DNA of 64,000 bases from Variovorax boronicumulans (GTDB taxonomy: Bacteria; Pseudomonadota; Gammaproteobacteria; Burkholderiales; Burkholderiaceae_C), in NCBI RefSeq assembly GCF_030812215.1, contig NZ_JAUSSG010000005.1, positions 124,001-188,000 on the forward strand, given 5' to 3'. Numbering within the stretch: the stretch's first letter is position 1; each line of letters opens with the position of its first letter. The position numbers were made by a program, and so were the translations under genes. Of the stretch, positions 57,174-64,000 are shown one piece after another. A model generated the notes under the pieces. That model had not been told where the DNA came from and did no database searches. It saw only the letters and a program-made list of their open reading frames with translations.

Positions 57174-58109
57174 TCAGGCGCGCTGCGCAGCCTCGGCTTC
57201 GTCGCGCAGCCACTGCGCGAAGTCCTGCGCGTCGCGGTTGCCCGCGGCGCGCCTGGACATCTCGATGAAATAGCCGCGATGCGATGCCGCGCCCTCGCCG
57301 AGCGGCGCCACGAGACGTCCGTCGCGCACCAGTTCGCGCAGCAACGGCAAGCGCCCGATCACCACGCCCTGCCCCGCCACCGCGGCGGCCACCGCATCGG
57401 CGTACTGCGAGAAGCGCAGCGTGCTCTTCATGCGCAAGTCTTCCAGCCCCATCACCTTGAGCCACGGCTCCCAGTCGGTGGTCGGGGCTTCGCTGTGATC
57501 CGGGTATTCGATAGTGAGCAGCGTGAGCCTGGAAAAGTCCGACAGCTCCCGCAGCGACGCGGCGACTTGCGGCGCGCACAGCGGGACCACCGACTCTTCG
57601 AACAGCGCCGGCCCGACACCGCGGGCGATGGGGGCGAAGCGCACCGCGAGGTCGAGGCGGCCCACGTCCAGGTCGAGCACGTCGAGCGTGGCCGACAGGC
57701 GCACGTCGACCTGCGGATGCGTGCCGGTGAAGCGCGCCAGTTTCGGAATGAGCCAGAGCGACGCGAAACCCGGCGTGCAGGTGATCGCCACCTGCCGCGG
57801 CGCGGCGCTGGCGCGCACGCGGGCCGTGGCATCGCGCAGCCGCTCCAGGCTGTCGGTGACGGCGCGCTGCAGCACGCCGCCGGCCTCGGTGAGCGCCAGC
57901 GCGCGGTGGCGGCGCTCGAACAGCAGCACGCCCAGGCTGGCTTCCAGCTGCTGGATCTGCCGGCTCACCGCCGACTGGGTGAGGTGCAGTTCGCCGGCCG
58001 CCAGCGTGAAGCTGAGCTGGCGCGCGGCGGCCTCGAAACTGCGCAGCAGATCCAGCGGCGGGAGTTCGCCGCTCGGCGTTTTTGAGGGCTTCGCATTCTC
58101 TGAAGGCAT
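57174..58109 (-). CDS. LysR family regulator, GcvA type
   Basis: A 311-residue LysR of the GcvA branch: PPLDLLRSFEAAARQLSFTLAAGELHLTQSAVSRQIQQLE is the GcvA-like DNA-binding start, then an effector domain with DLDVGRLDLAVRF. It is divergent from the DUF2917 gene with 82 bases between. DUF2917 genes are often next to such regulators, so it may control that gene. Confidence 0.88.
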   Translation of the reverse strand: MPSENAKPSKTPSGELPPLDLLRSFEAAARQLSFTLAAGELHLTQSAVSRQIQQLEASLGVLLFERRHRALALTEAGGVLQRAVTDSLERLRDATARVRASAAPRQVAITCTPGFASLWLIPKLARFTGTHPQVDVRLSATLDVLDLDVGRLDLAVRFAPIARGVGPALFEESVVPLCAPQVAASLRELSDFSRLTLLTIEYPDHSEAPTTDWEPWLKVMGLEDLRMKSTLRFSQYADAVAAAVAGQGVVIGRLPLLRELVRDGRLVAPLGEGAASHRGYFIEMSRRAAGNRDAQDFAQWLRDEAEAAQRA

Positions 58110-58191
58110 GCAACGAGTTCCGAATGACCGCGTGTAAGTGGGAGGCCAACTCACTATATTCATTCGTATCCCGAATGCAATGGAGCTTGCC

Positions 58192-58515
58192 ATGAGCACC
58201 CACCCGACCACCTCTTCCCGCTTCCACATCACCCTGCCGACACGCACCGTCTTTGCCGTGCCCGATGGCGCGGGCGTGGGCATCGAATGCCGCAGCGGCA
58301 CCGTCTGGATCACGCTCGACCGCGATCCGCGCGACATCGTGCTGGAGGCCGGCGAGCGGTTCGACGGCACCGAGCACCGGCGCATTCTGGTGTCGGCGCT
58401 GACCGCGTCGTGCATCACGGTGTCGGATGCGCAGCCCGCCGCGATGCCCCTCGCAAAGCCGGCCCGTGCATGGTCGCCTTGGCGACTTCGCCCCCACGGG
58501 TTGTCCCCGGCTTGA
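58192..58515 (+). CDS. DUF2917 family protein
   Basis: A 107-residue protein with the DUF2917 core: GIECRSGTVWITLDRDPRDIVLEAGERFD at residues 30-60, a predicted beta-rich fold. GGAG sits seven bases before the ATG at 58192. The function is unknown; it is divergent from a GcvA-type LysR. A hydratase gene starts 33 bases after its stop. Confidence 0.83.
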   Translation: MSTHPTTSSRFHITLPTRTVFAVPDGAGVGIECRSGTVWITLDRDPRDIVLEAGERFDGTEHRRILVSALTASCITVSDAQPAAMPLAKPARAWSPWRLRPHGLSPA

Positions 58516-58547
58516 CCGGCGTGCCATCGGCATCGACCCTCGATGCC

Positions 58548-59351
58548 ATGGACTCCCAAGCACTGATCCTCTACGAGCTGGCCGACGGCATCGCCACGCT
58601 CACGCTGAACCTGCCGGCCAAGCTGAACCCCATCGCGCGCGACCTGCAGATCGAGTTGCGCGACACGCTGGAGCGCATCCGTGACGACCGCGCAGTGCGC
58701 GCCGTGATCCTCACGGGCGCGGGCAAGGCGTTCTGCGTCGGCGCCGACCTGAGCGCGATGGCGCCCGGCGAAGAAGGCAAGTCGCTCGGCACGCAGACGG
58801 CCGAGTGGATGCAGGCGCTGAGCAATCCGCTGATCGAGACGTTGCGCACGCTGCCTGTTCCTGTTGTCGCTGCGGTGAACGGTCCGGCGGCCGGTGCGGG
58901 CGTCGGCCTTGCGCTGGCGGCGGACGTGACCATCGCCGCGCGCAGTGCGTACTTCTACCTCCCCTTCCTGCCCAAGCTCGGCATCGTGCCGGACCTCGGA
59001 TGCACCTGGGCCATTCCGCGGCGTGCCGGCAAGGCGCGCGCGATGGGCATGGCGCTGCTCGACGAGCGCCTGAGCGCAGGCCGCGCGGTGCAGTGGGGCC
59101 TGATCTGGGCCTGCGCCGACGACGAGCAACTGATGGACGATGCGCGTGCGATCGCGCAGCGCCTCGCACGCCTGCCCACGCACGCGGTGATCGAGGCACG
59201 CGAAGCCTTCGAGGCCTCCGAACGCCACACGCTGAAGGAACAGCTGCACTACGAAAGCGAACGCCAGCGCGAGCTGATCGATCGCCCCAGCTTCCGCGAG
59301 GGCGTGAGCGCCTTCCTGCAGAAGCGGCCGCCCGCGTTCGAGAGCCGCTGA
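58548..59351 (+). CDS. Enoyl-CoA hydratase/isomerase family protein (PaaG-like)
   Basis: A 267-residue crotonase. The oxyanion hole is made by GKAFCVGADLSAM (near residue 65) and AAVNGPAAGAGVGLALAAD (near 108). The LPKLGIVPDLGCTWAIPRRAG stretch has the Asp of the isomerase branch (PaaG-like) rather than the pair of Glu of true hydratases. It may isomerise or hydrate a CoA thioester in aromatic-acid or fatty-acid breakdown; no partner genes are adjacent. Confidence 0.85.
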   Translation: MDSQALILYELADGIATLTLNLPAKLNPIARDLQIELRDTLERIRDDRAVRAVILTGAGKAFCVGADLSAMAPGEEGKSLGTQTAEWMQALSNPLIETLRTLPVPVVAAVNGPAAGAGVGLALAADVTIAARSAYFYLPFLPKLGIVPDLGCTWAIPRRAGKARAMGMALLDERLSAGRAVQWGLIWACADDEQLMDDARAIAQRLARLPTHAVIEAREAFEASERHTLKEQLHYESERQRELIDRPSFREGVSAFLQKRPPAFESR

Positions 59352-59405
59352 CATCCTGACACCCGGCCACTGGCGCCTGTCATGGGGCTGCGGGAGAATG
59401 CCCGC

Positions 59406-60662
59406 ATGCCCATCCTCAACGCCTTCTACGCCCAGTCGGGCGGCGTCACTTCGGTCATCAATGCGTCGGCCTGCGGCGTGATCGAGACGGCACGAAAACA
59501 CCCCGACCGCATCGGCAAGCTCTATGCCGGACGCAACGGCATCATCGGCGCGCTGACAGAGGAGTTGATCGACACGGGTGCTGAATCCGCCAAAGCCATC
59601 GCGGCGCTGCGCACCACGCCTTCGGGCGCCTTCGGCTCGTGCCGCTACAAGCTCAAGTCGCTCGAGAAGAACCGCCGCGAATACGAGCGGCTGATCGAGG
59701 TGTTCAAGGCGCACGGCATCGGCTATTTCTTCTACAACGGCGGCGGCGATTCGGCCGACACCTGCTTCAAGGTGAGCCAGCTGTCGCAATCGCTCGGCTA
59801 TCCGCTGCAGGCGATCCACGTGCCCAAGACCATCGACAACGACCTGCCGCTGACCGACTGCTGCCCTGGCTTCGGCTCGGTCGCGAAGTACGTGGCGGTG
59901 TCCACGATCGAGGCCTCGTTCGACGTGCGCTCGATGGCCGCCACCTCGACCAAGGTGTTCGTGCTCGAGGTGATGGGGCGGCATGCGGGGTGGATCGCCG
60001 CGGCGGGCGGGCTTGCCGCGGACCAGGGCATTCCGGTGGTGGTGCTGTTCCCCGAGATCGAGTTCGACAAGCCGCGCTTTCTCGCGCGTGTCGATGAATT
60101 GGTGAAGCAGCACGGCTACTGCTCGGTCGTGGTGTCCGAGGGCTGCCATTACCCCGACGGCACCTTCCTCGCGGAGCAAGGCACGCGCGATGCGTTCGGG
60201 CATGCGCAACTCGGTGGCGCGGCGCCCGTGGTGGCGCAGATGATCAAGGACGCGCACGGCCACAAGTTCCACTGGGCCGTGGCCGACTACCTGCAACGCG
60301 CGGCGCGGCACATCGCCTCGGCCACCGACGTGAAGCAGGCCTACGAGCTGGGGCAGCGCGCGGTCGAGCTTGCGCTCGAAGGCCGCAACGCGGTGATGCC
60401 GACGATCGAGCGCACCTCCGACGCGCCCTATGCGTACACCCTCGGCAGCGCGCCGCTCGAATCGGTGGCCAATGTCGAGAAGCCGATGCCGCGCGATTTC
60501 ATCTCGGACGACGGCTACGGCATCACCGAGAAATGCCGGCGCTACCTGTTGCCGCTGATCGAGGGCGAGGACTACCCCGTCTACCGCGACGGGCTGCCGG
60601 TCTACGTCACGCTGCAGAACCTCGCGGTGACGAAGAAGCTGCCGGCTTTCGAACTCGCATGA
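59406..60662 (+). CDS. 6-phosphofructokinase, pyrophosphate type
   Basis: A 418-residue phosphofructokinase. PKTIDND is at residues 140-146 and GRHAGWIAAAGGLA follows near 195. The phosphoryl-donor site reads GGGDS (112-116) where ATP enzymes have GGDGS; the Asp in the second-last place fits PPi-dependent enzymes, but the Gly before it is unusual. The ATG at 59406 aligns with the family start; 59382 is possible. The next gene overlaps the stop by four bases. Confidence 0.87.
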   Translation: MPILNAFYAQSGGVTSVINASACGVIETARKHPDRIGKLYAGRNGIIGALTEELIDTGAESAKAIAALRTTPSGAFGSCRYKLKSLEKNRREYERLIEVFKAHGIGYFFYNGGGDSADTCFKVSQLSQSLGYPLQAIHVPKTIDNDLPLTDCCPGFGSVAKYVAVSTIEASFDVRSMAATSTKVFVLEVMGRHAGWIAAAGGLAADQGIPVVVLFPEIEFDKPRFLARVDELVKQHGYCSVVVSEGCHYPDGTFLAEQGTRDAFGHAQLGGAAPVVAQMIKDAHGHKFHWAVADYLQRAARHIASATDVKQAYELGQRAVELALEGRNAVMPTIERTSDAPYAYTLGSAPLESVANVEKPMPRDFISDDGYGITEKCRRYLLPLIEGEDYPVYRDGLPVYVTLQNLAVTKKLPAFELA

Positions 60663-60883
60663 CGACCACCCCTGCGGTCATCGACGCCTCGCGCTGCCCG
60701 CTGTGCGGCGAGTCGAACCGCTGCGCAATGGAAGTCGAACGCGAGACGGGCCAGGCGCAGCCGCCCTGCTGGTGCATGCAGGCCGACTTCAGCAAAGCGC
60801 CGCTTGCCGCGCTGCCGGAGTCGATGCGCGGCCTCGCCTGTATCTGCGCGCGCTGCGCCGCGGGGACACCGCCTCAGGACTGA
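60659..60883 (+). CDS. Cysteine-rich CWC family protein
   Basis: A 74-residue protein with eight Cys: RCPLCGESNRCAME, then PCWCMQADF (the CWC motif) and LACICARCA at the end. It probably binds metal. Its start overlaps the phosphofructokinase stop (ATGA), and its end overlaps the converging metallopeptidase gene by ten bases. The function is unknown. Confidence 0.85.
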   Translation: MTTTPAVIDASRCPLCGESNRCAMEVERETGQAQPPCWCMQADFSKAPLAALPESMRGLACICARCAAGTPPQD

Positions 60884-62187
60884 ACGCCGCCCTGGGATTG
60901 CGACTGCGACTGCGACTGCACCTGCTCGGGTGCAGTCTCGACGGACTCGGGCGCCGCCACATCGCTGGCCACCACCATCGTCGGCGCTGACCCGGCCCGC
61001 TGCTCGGTGATCACGCGGTGGATGAACTGCAGCTTGCCCACCGCCGCGCGCGGCAGCACGAAGGGGTAGTAGTCGGGCTGTCCCATGCTGCGCGACAGCT
61101 CGTTGAGCACGTTGGTCAGCAGCACCCAGCCGTTGATGAAATCGAGGAAGGTCGCGGCATCGGGATGGTCGGGCTGCCAGAGGTCGGCGGCGGTGAAGAG
61201 GTCGCTCGTCAGTTCGACGTTGGTCGCATCGACGCCGAAGCTCATCGCGGTGTCCGCGGTGTCGGCCATGTGCAGGTAGTGGGCCCAGGTCTCGGCCCAG
61301 TCTTCCCATGGGTGGGTGCTCGCGTAGCTGCTCACGAAGCGGTCGGCCCAGTCGGGTGGCGGGCCCTGCTCGTAGTGCGTCTGCAGCGCGGCAGCGTAGT
61401 CGGCGCGGTCGTCGCCGAAGAGCGCGCGGAAGTCGTCGATCCACGGCGTGGGCAGCACCAGCAGGTCCCAGTAGTAGTGGCCGATCTCGTGGCGGAAGTG
61501 GCCGAGCAGCGTGCGATAGGGCTCGCGCATCTCGGCGCGGATGCGTTCGCGCACCGCGTCTTCGGCCTCCTCGGCGTTGAGGGTGATCACGCCGTGCTCG
61601 TGACCGGTCATGACATGCGGACCGCCGGGCATGTTGCTGAGGAAGTCGAACGCGAGGCCGTGCACCGGATCGGCATGCCGGCTCACCACCGGCAGGCCGA
61701 GCGCGAGCAGTTGCGAAATGAGCCGGCGCTTTGCTTGTTCGAGCTTGCGCCAGAGCTCACCGTTGGTCTCCACCGAGAGATCGGGAATGGTGCGGGTGAC
61801 GCTGCACGCGAGGCAGTAGCCGGGCGCGAGGCCCTGCGTGTCGGCGGGAATGGTCTCGCCTTCGCGCGGCACCGCCACCATCCAGCTGCAGGCGGCCGGC
61901 GTCATGAGGTTCGCGCAGCGGTGGTAGGTCTTGCCGTGCGGATCGCCGAACACGGTGAAGGTGTCGGGCAGCGCGCCCCCGCCTTCGGCCGGCGCCAGCG
62001 GCATCACGCCGAGGCGGTCGATCACGTAGCCGAGCGGCGTGTGGCAGGCCAGGCATTCGCTGTTGCGCAGGAAGACGGGACGGCCGCACTGGCAGCGGTA
62101 GGCGCGGCTGACGGTGGGCGCGGCGAGCTCGGTCGCGAGCGTGGGGGCGGCCTGTTCGTTGACGGGGTCGTTGATCGGGGAATCCAT
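60874..62187 (-). CDS. Putative zinc-binding metallopeptidase
   Basis: A 437-residue protein. The N-terminus has a zinc ribbon (CQCGRPVFLRNSECLACH, residues 33-50), and the centre has the HEIGH zinc-peptidase motif (FRHEIGHYYWDLL, near residue 233), with WEDWAETWAHYLH likely giving the third ligand. This matches what I recall of PF15887. The C-terminal tail is a run of Gln-Ser repeats. No signal peptide, so it is probably cytosolic; the substrate is unknown. Confidence 0.87.
   Translation of the reverse strand: MDSPINDPVNEQAAPTLATELAAPTVSRAYRCQCGRPVFLRNSECLACHTPLGYVIDRLGVMPLAPAEGGGALPDTFTVFGDPHGKTYHRCANLMTPAACSWMVAVPREGETIPADTQGLAPGYCLACSVTRTIPDLSVETNGELWRKLEQAKRRLISQLLALGLPVVSRHADPVHGLAFDFLSNMPGGPHVMTGHEHGVITLNAEEAEDAVRERIRAEMREPYRTLLGHFRHEIGHYYWDLLVLPTPWIDDFRALFGDDRADYAAALQTHYEQGPPPDWADRFVSSYASTHPWEDWAETWAHYLHMADTADTAMSFGVDATNVELTSDLFTAADLWQPDHPDAATFLDFINGWVLLTNVLNELSRSMGQPDYYPFVLPRAAVGKLQFIHRVITEQRAGSAPTMVVASDVAAPESVETAPEQVQSQSQSQSQGGVQS
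60898..60919 (-). repeat. Hexamer tandem repeat coding for a Gln-Ser tail
   Basis: CAGTCG is repeated three times, with a changed fourth copy (CAATCC), giving QSQSQSQS near the end of the metallopeptidase. Copy number may change by slippage. Confidence 0.6.
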
Positions 62188-62319
62188 GGAGTGCTCTTCT
62201 TCTTGCGCATGACGCGGAGGGGACAGCCGCTGCATTGTGCGACCGCCTGCCACGGCCTTCGCCGAGCAAACACCGATATGCTTGTAGGACGACGGACCCC
62301 CGAGACATTCCGCCGCCCC

Positions 62320-63831
62320 ATGACCTCCCCACCCCCGCCCGAAGCCGCGCCCACGCCGGCTCCGCCCTCCATGGGCACCCTGCGCGAACGCTATGGCGAG
62401 CGCTACCGCTGGTATCTGCTGCTGTCGGTGATGGTGGGGACGATGGCATCGATCATGTCGTCGACCATCGTCAACGTGGCCATCCCCGGCATGAGCCATC
62501 ACTTCTCGCTCGGCCAGGAGCGTGCGCAATGGGTGAGCTCAGGCTTCATGGTGGCGATGACGGTCTCGATGCTCACCACGCCGTGGCTGCTGTCGCGCTA
62601 CGGCTACCGGCGCACTTATGTCGGCACGATGGTGCTGCTGCTCGTGGGCGGCATCGTGGGCGGGCTGGCCAACAACTTCTCGCTGGTGCTGTTCGCGCGC
62701 GTGGCCGAAGGGCTCGCGGCGGGCGTGGTGCAGCCCATTCCGGCCATCATCATCCTGCGCGCCTTCGAGCCGCATGAGCAGGGACGCGCGAGCGGCATCT
62801 TCGGCATGGGCGTGGTGCTCGCGCCGGCCATCGGGCCGAGCATCGGCGGGGTGCTGGTCGACCTGTTCGGCTGGCGCTCGATCTTCTTCATGGTGGTGCC
62901 GTTCTGCCTCGCCTCGATCTGGCTGGCCTACAAGTTCGTGCCGAAGACAGCGCCGGGCGGCGTGGCCGCGGTGCGCGGCGGCGGGCTCGATGCGCGCGGC
63001 CTCGCGTTGGGCACGGTCGGCACGCTGTGCCTCTTGAACGGGCTGGTCGAGCTGCGCGGCGATTCGCCGCTGCAGGCCGCGCTGCTGCTGGCCGGTGCGC
63101 TGGTTTCTTTCGTTGCCTTCATCTGGTGGCAGCGCCGGCTCGCCGCCTCGGGCGGCACGCCGCTGATGAACCTCGCGCTCTTCCAGTACCGGCAGTTCGC
63201 GATGGGCAGCGTGGTCGCCTTCATCTACGGCACGGCACTGTTCGGCTCGACCTATCTGCTGCCGGTGTACATGCAGGTGGGGCTGAGCCTGTCGGCCTCG
63301 CACGTCGGCACCATTCTTCTGCCGGCCGGCATCGTGCTGGCCGTGACCATCGCGGGCGTGGGCCGGCTGGCCGACCGGCATCCGACCTGGGTGCTGGTGA
63401 CCATCGGCCTCGCGCTGCTTGCTGCCTCGTTCGCGCTGATGATGGTGCTCAGGCTCGACAGCGCGCTGTGGCTCCTGGTGGCGTTCGCGATCATCGGGCG
63501 CATCGGGCTGGGGTTCATCCTGCCCTCGCTCAACCTGGGTTCGATGCGGCCGCTGGCCAAGCCGCTGATTCCGCAGGGCGCGAGCGCCATCAACTTCGTG
63601 CGCATGCTGGGCGGCGCGGCCGGCGTGAGCCTGTGCGCGATCGTGCTGGAGTGGCGTCTTGCCGCGCATGGCGATTCGCTGACGAACCCGGTGAGCAGCC
63701 CGGCGCGGCTGGCTGCCTTCGACGAGGTCTTTGCCATGTTGGCGGGGCTGTGCGCATTGGCCATCTGCGCGGCGTGGCAACTGCGCGAGGGTCCGAAGCA
63801 GCCAGACGGGACAGCACGCAACACGGGGTAA
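62320..63831 (+). CDS. MFS transporter of the DHA2 (EmrB/QacA) family
   Basis: A 503-residue, 14-segment transporter: IVNVAIPGMSHHFSLGQERAQWVSSGFMVAMTVSMLTTPWL is the DHA2 opening, followed by RYGYRRTYVGTM and the GPSIGGVLVDLFGWRSIFFM motif C. These exporters pump drugs or toxic organics out by proton exchange. It stands divergent from the metallopeptidase gene by 132 bases. No membrane-fusion partner is next to it. Confidence 0.9.
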   Translation: MTSPPPPEAAPTPAPPSMGTLRERYGERYRWYLLLSVMVGTMASIMSSTIVNVAIPGMSHHFSLGQERAQWVSSGFMVAMTVSMLTTPWLLSRYGYRRTYVGTMVLLLVGGIVGGLANNFSLVLFARVAEGLAAGVVQPIPAIIILRAFEPHEQGRASGIFGMGVVLAPAIGPSIGGVLVDLFGWRSIFFMVVPFCLASIWLAYKFVPKTAPGGVAAVRGGGLDARGLALGTVGTLCLLNGLVELRGDSPLQAALLLAGALVSFVAFIWWQRRLAASGGTPLMNLALFQYRQFAMGSVVAFIYGTALFGSTYLLPVYMQVGLSLSASHVGTILLPAGIVLAVTIAGVGRLADRHPTWVLVTIGLALLAASFALMMVLRLDSALWLLVAFAIIGRIGLGFILPSLNLGSMRPLAKPLIPQGASAINFVRMLGGAAGVSLCAIVLEWRLAAHGDSLTNPVSSPARLAAFDEVFAMLAGLCALAICAAWQLREGPKQPDGTARNTG

Positions 63832-63868
63832 ACACCGGCGGACCTGGAAGGCGCTTTCGCTTTCAATT

Positions 63869-63890
63869 GTTATCAGTTGTATCTGATAAC
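63869..63890. promoter_or_regulatory. Perfect 8-base inverted repeat upstream of the last gene
   Basis: GTTATCAG (63869-63876) and CTGATAAC (63883-63890) are perfect inverted copies round a six-base TTGTAT centre, 12 bases before the next ATG. It is a good operator candidate; from this place a bound repressor would block the ribosome site or promoter. Confidence 0.6.
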
Positions 63891-63901
63891 GAAACGGTTC
63901 C

Positions 63902-64000
63902 ATGCATCGCAGAAATTTCATTGCCGCCTCGGCTGCGGCAGCGGCCGGACTCGGCCCTCTTTCCTTTCCGGCCCATGCCGCCGAGAGCGGCGTCACCGAC
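63902..64000 (+). CDS. Secreted protein, probably a substrate-binding protein (3' end outside window)
   Basis: Only 33 codons are in the window. The start MHRRNFIAASAAAAAGLGPLSFPAHA has a twin-Arg and a hydrophobic core ending AHA, a Tat- or Sec-type signal peptide. The next residues, AESGVTD, look like the opening of branched-chain amino acid type binding proteins. That role is inferred from a very short piece. Confidence 0.6.
   Translation, partial: MHRRNFIAASAAAAAGLGPLSFPAHAAESGVTD

Noticed and set aside
61018..62319. Upstream extension of the DHA2 transporter over the metallopeptidase gene
   Set aside because: The first 434 residues are antisense to the peptidase; the true transporter start is the ATG at 62320.

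Overview
The window is 64 kb of GC-rich, densely coding DNA. The gene content fits a betaproteobacterium of the Burkholderiales, most likely Comamonadaceae and probably Variovorax-like. Pointers are a Bug-type tricarboxylate-binding protein, many LysR/IclR regulators beside small catabolic sets, an lptA-lptB-rpoN block, malate synthase G, a PsiF-repeat protein, and palindromic intergenic elements of a kind I recall from this family. There is no rRNA, tRNA, CRISPR, integrase or transposase, so the species call is an inference and the region looks like ordinary chromosome.

Layout. 1-5.6 kb: a DUF3053 lipoprotein (cut by the left edge), then a LysR regulator divergent from a Bug solute-binding protein and an FAD aromatic hydroxylase, then an MFS exporter. 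5.7-14.6 kb: housekeeping and mixed genes (pgpA, pncC, Acg-like nitroreductase, LysR, SnoaL-like, GNAT, MFS, SEC-C protein, GltB-like FMN enzyme, kinase-like protein). 14.6-28.8 kb, all minus strand: one long Tad/Flp pilus locus running from a Flp pilin through TadG/TadE-like proteins, CpaB, CpaC, an FHA-CpaF fusion ATPase, TadB, TadC, a DUF192 protein and another TadE-like protein, ending in a membrane spermidine-synthase-like protein whose start overlaps the last pilus gene. An AraC regulator lies next to it. No prepilin peptidase (TadV), TadZ or TadD is present in the window.

30-37 kb: a PIN-domain protein, an adhesin-E-like protein, an RlmL-type methyltransferase, a hybrid histidine kinase, and a cytochrome b561-YceI-YceI-LysE run. 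37-46 kb: a ClsC-like phospholipase D lipoprotein, rpoN, lptB, lptA, dsbA, a SPOR-domain protein, argS, psiF and DUF2214. 46-51 kb: LysR, a class III CoA-transferase and HMG-CoA lyase, divergent from an IclR regulator with two matching operator boxes between them. Together they look like a regulated module that activates a 3-hydroxy-3-methylglutaryl-type acid and cleaves it.

50-64 kb: a HisC-like aminotransferase, glcB, a second MFS paralogue, an unrecognised two-gene unit preceded by an attenuator-like terminator, a fasciclin lipoprotein, a GcvA-type LysR, DUF2917, a PaaG-like hydratase, a PPi-type phosphofructokinase, a CWC protein, a zinc metallopeptidase, a DHA2 MFS exporter, and the start of a secreted substrate-binding protein preceded by a perfect 8-bp inverted repeat. 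I did not find a clearly new system. The best leads are the FHA-CpaF Tad locus, the unknown two-gene unit with its leader, and the paired operators upstream of the AraC gene.
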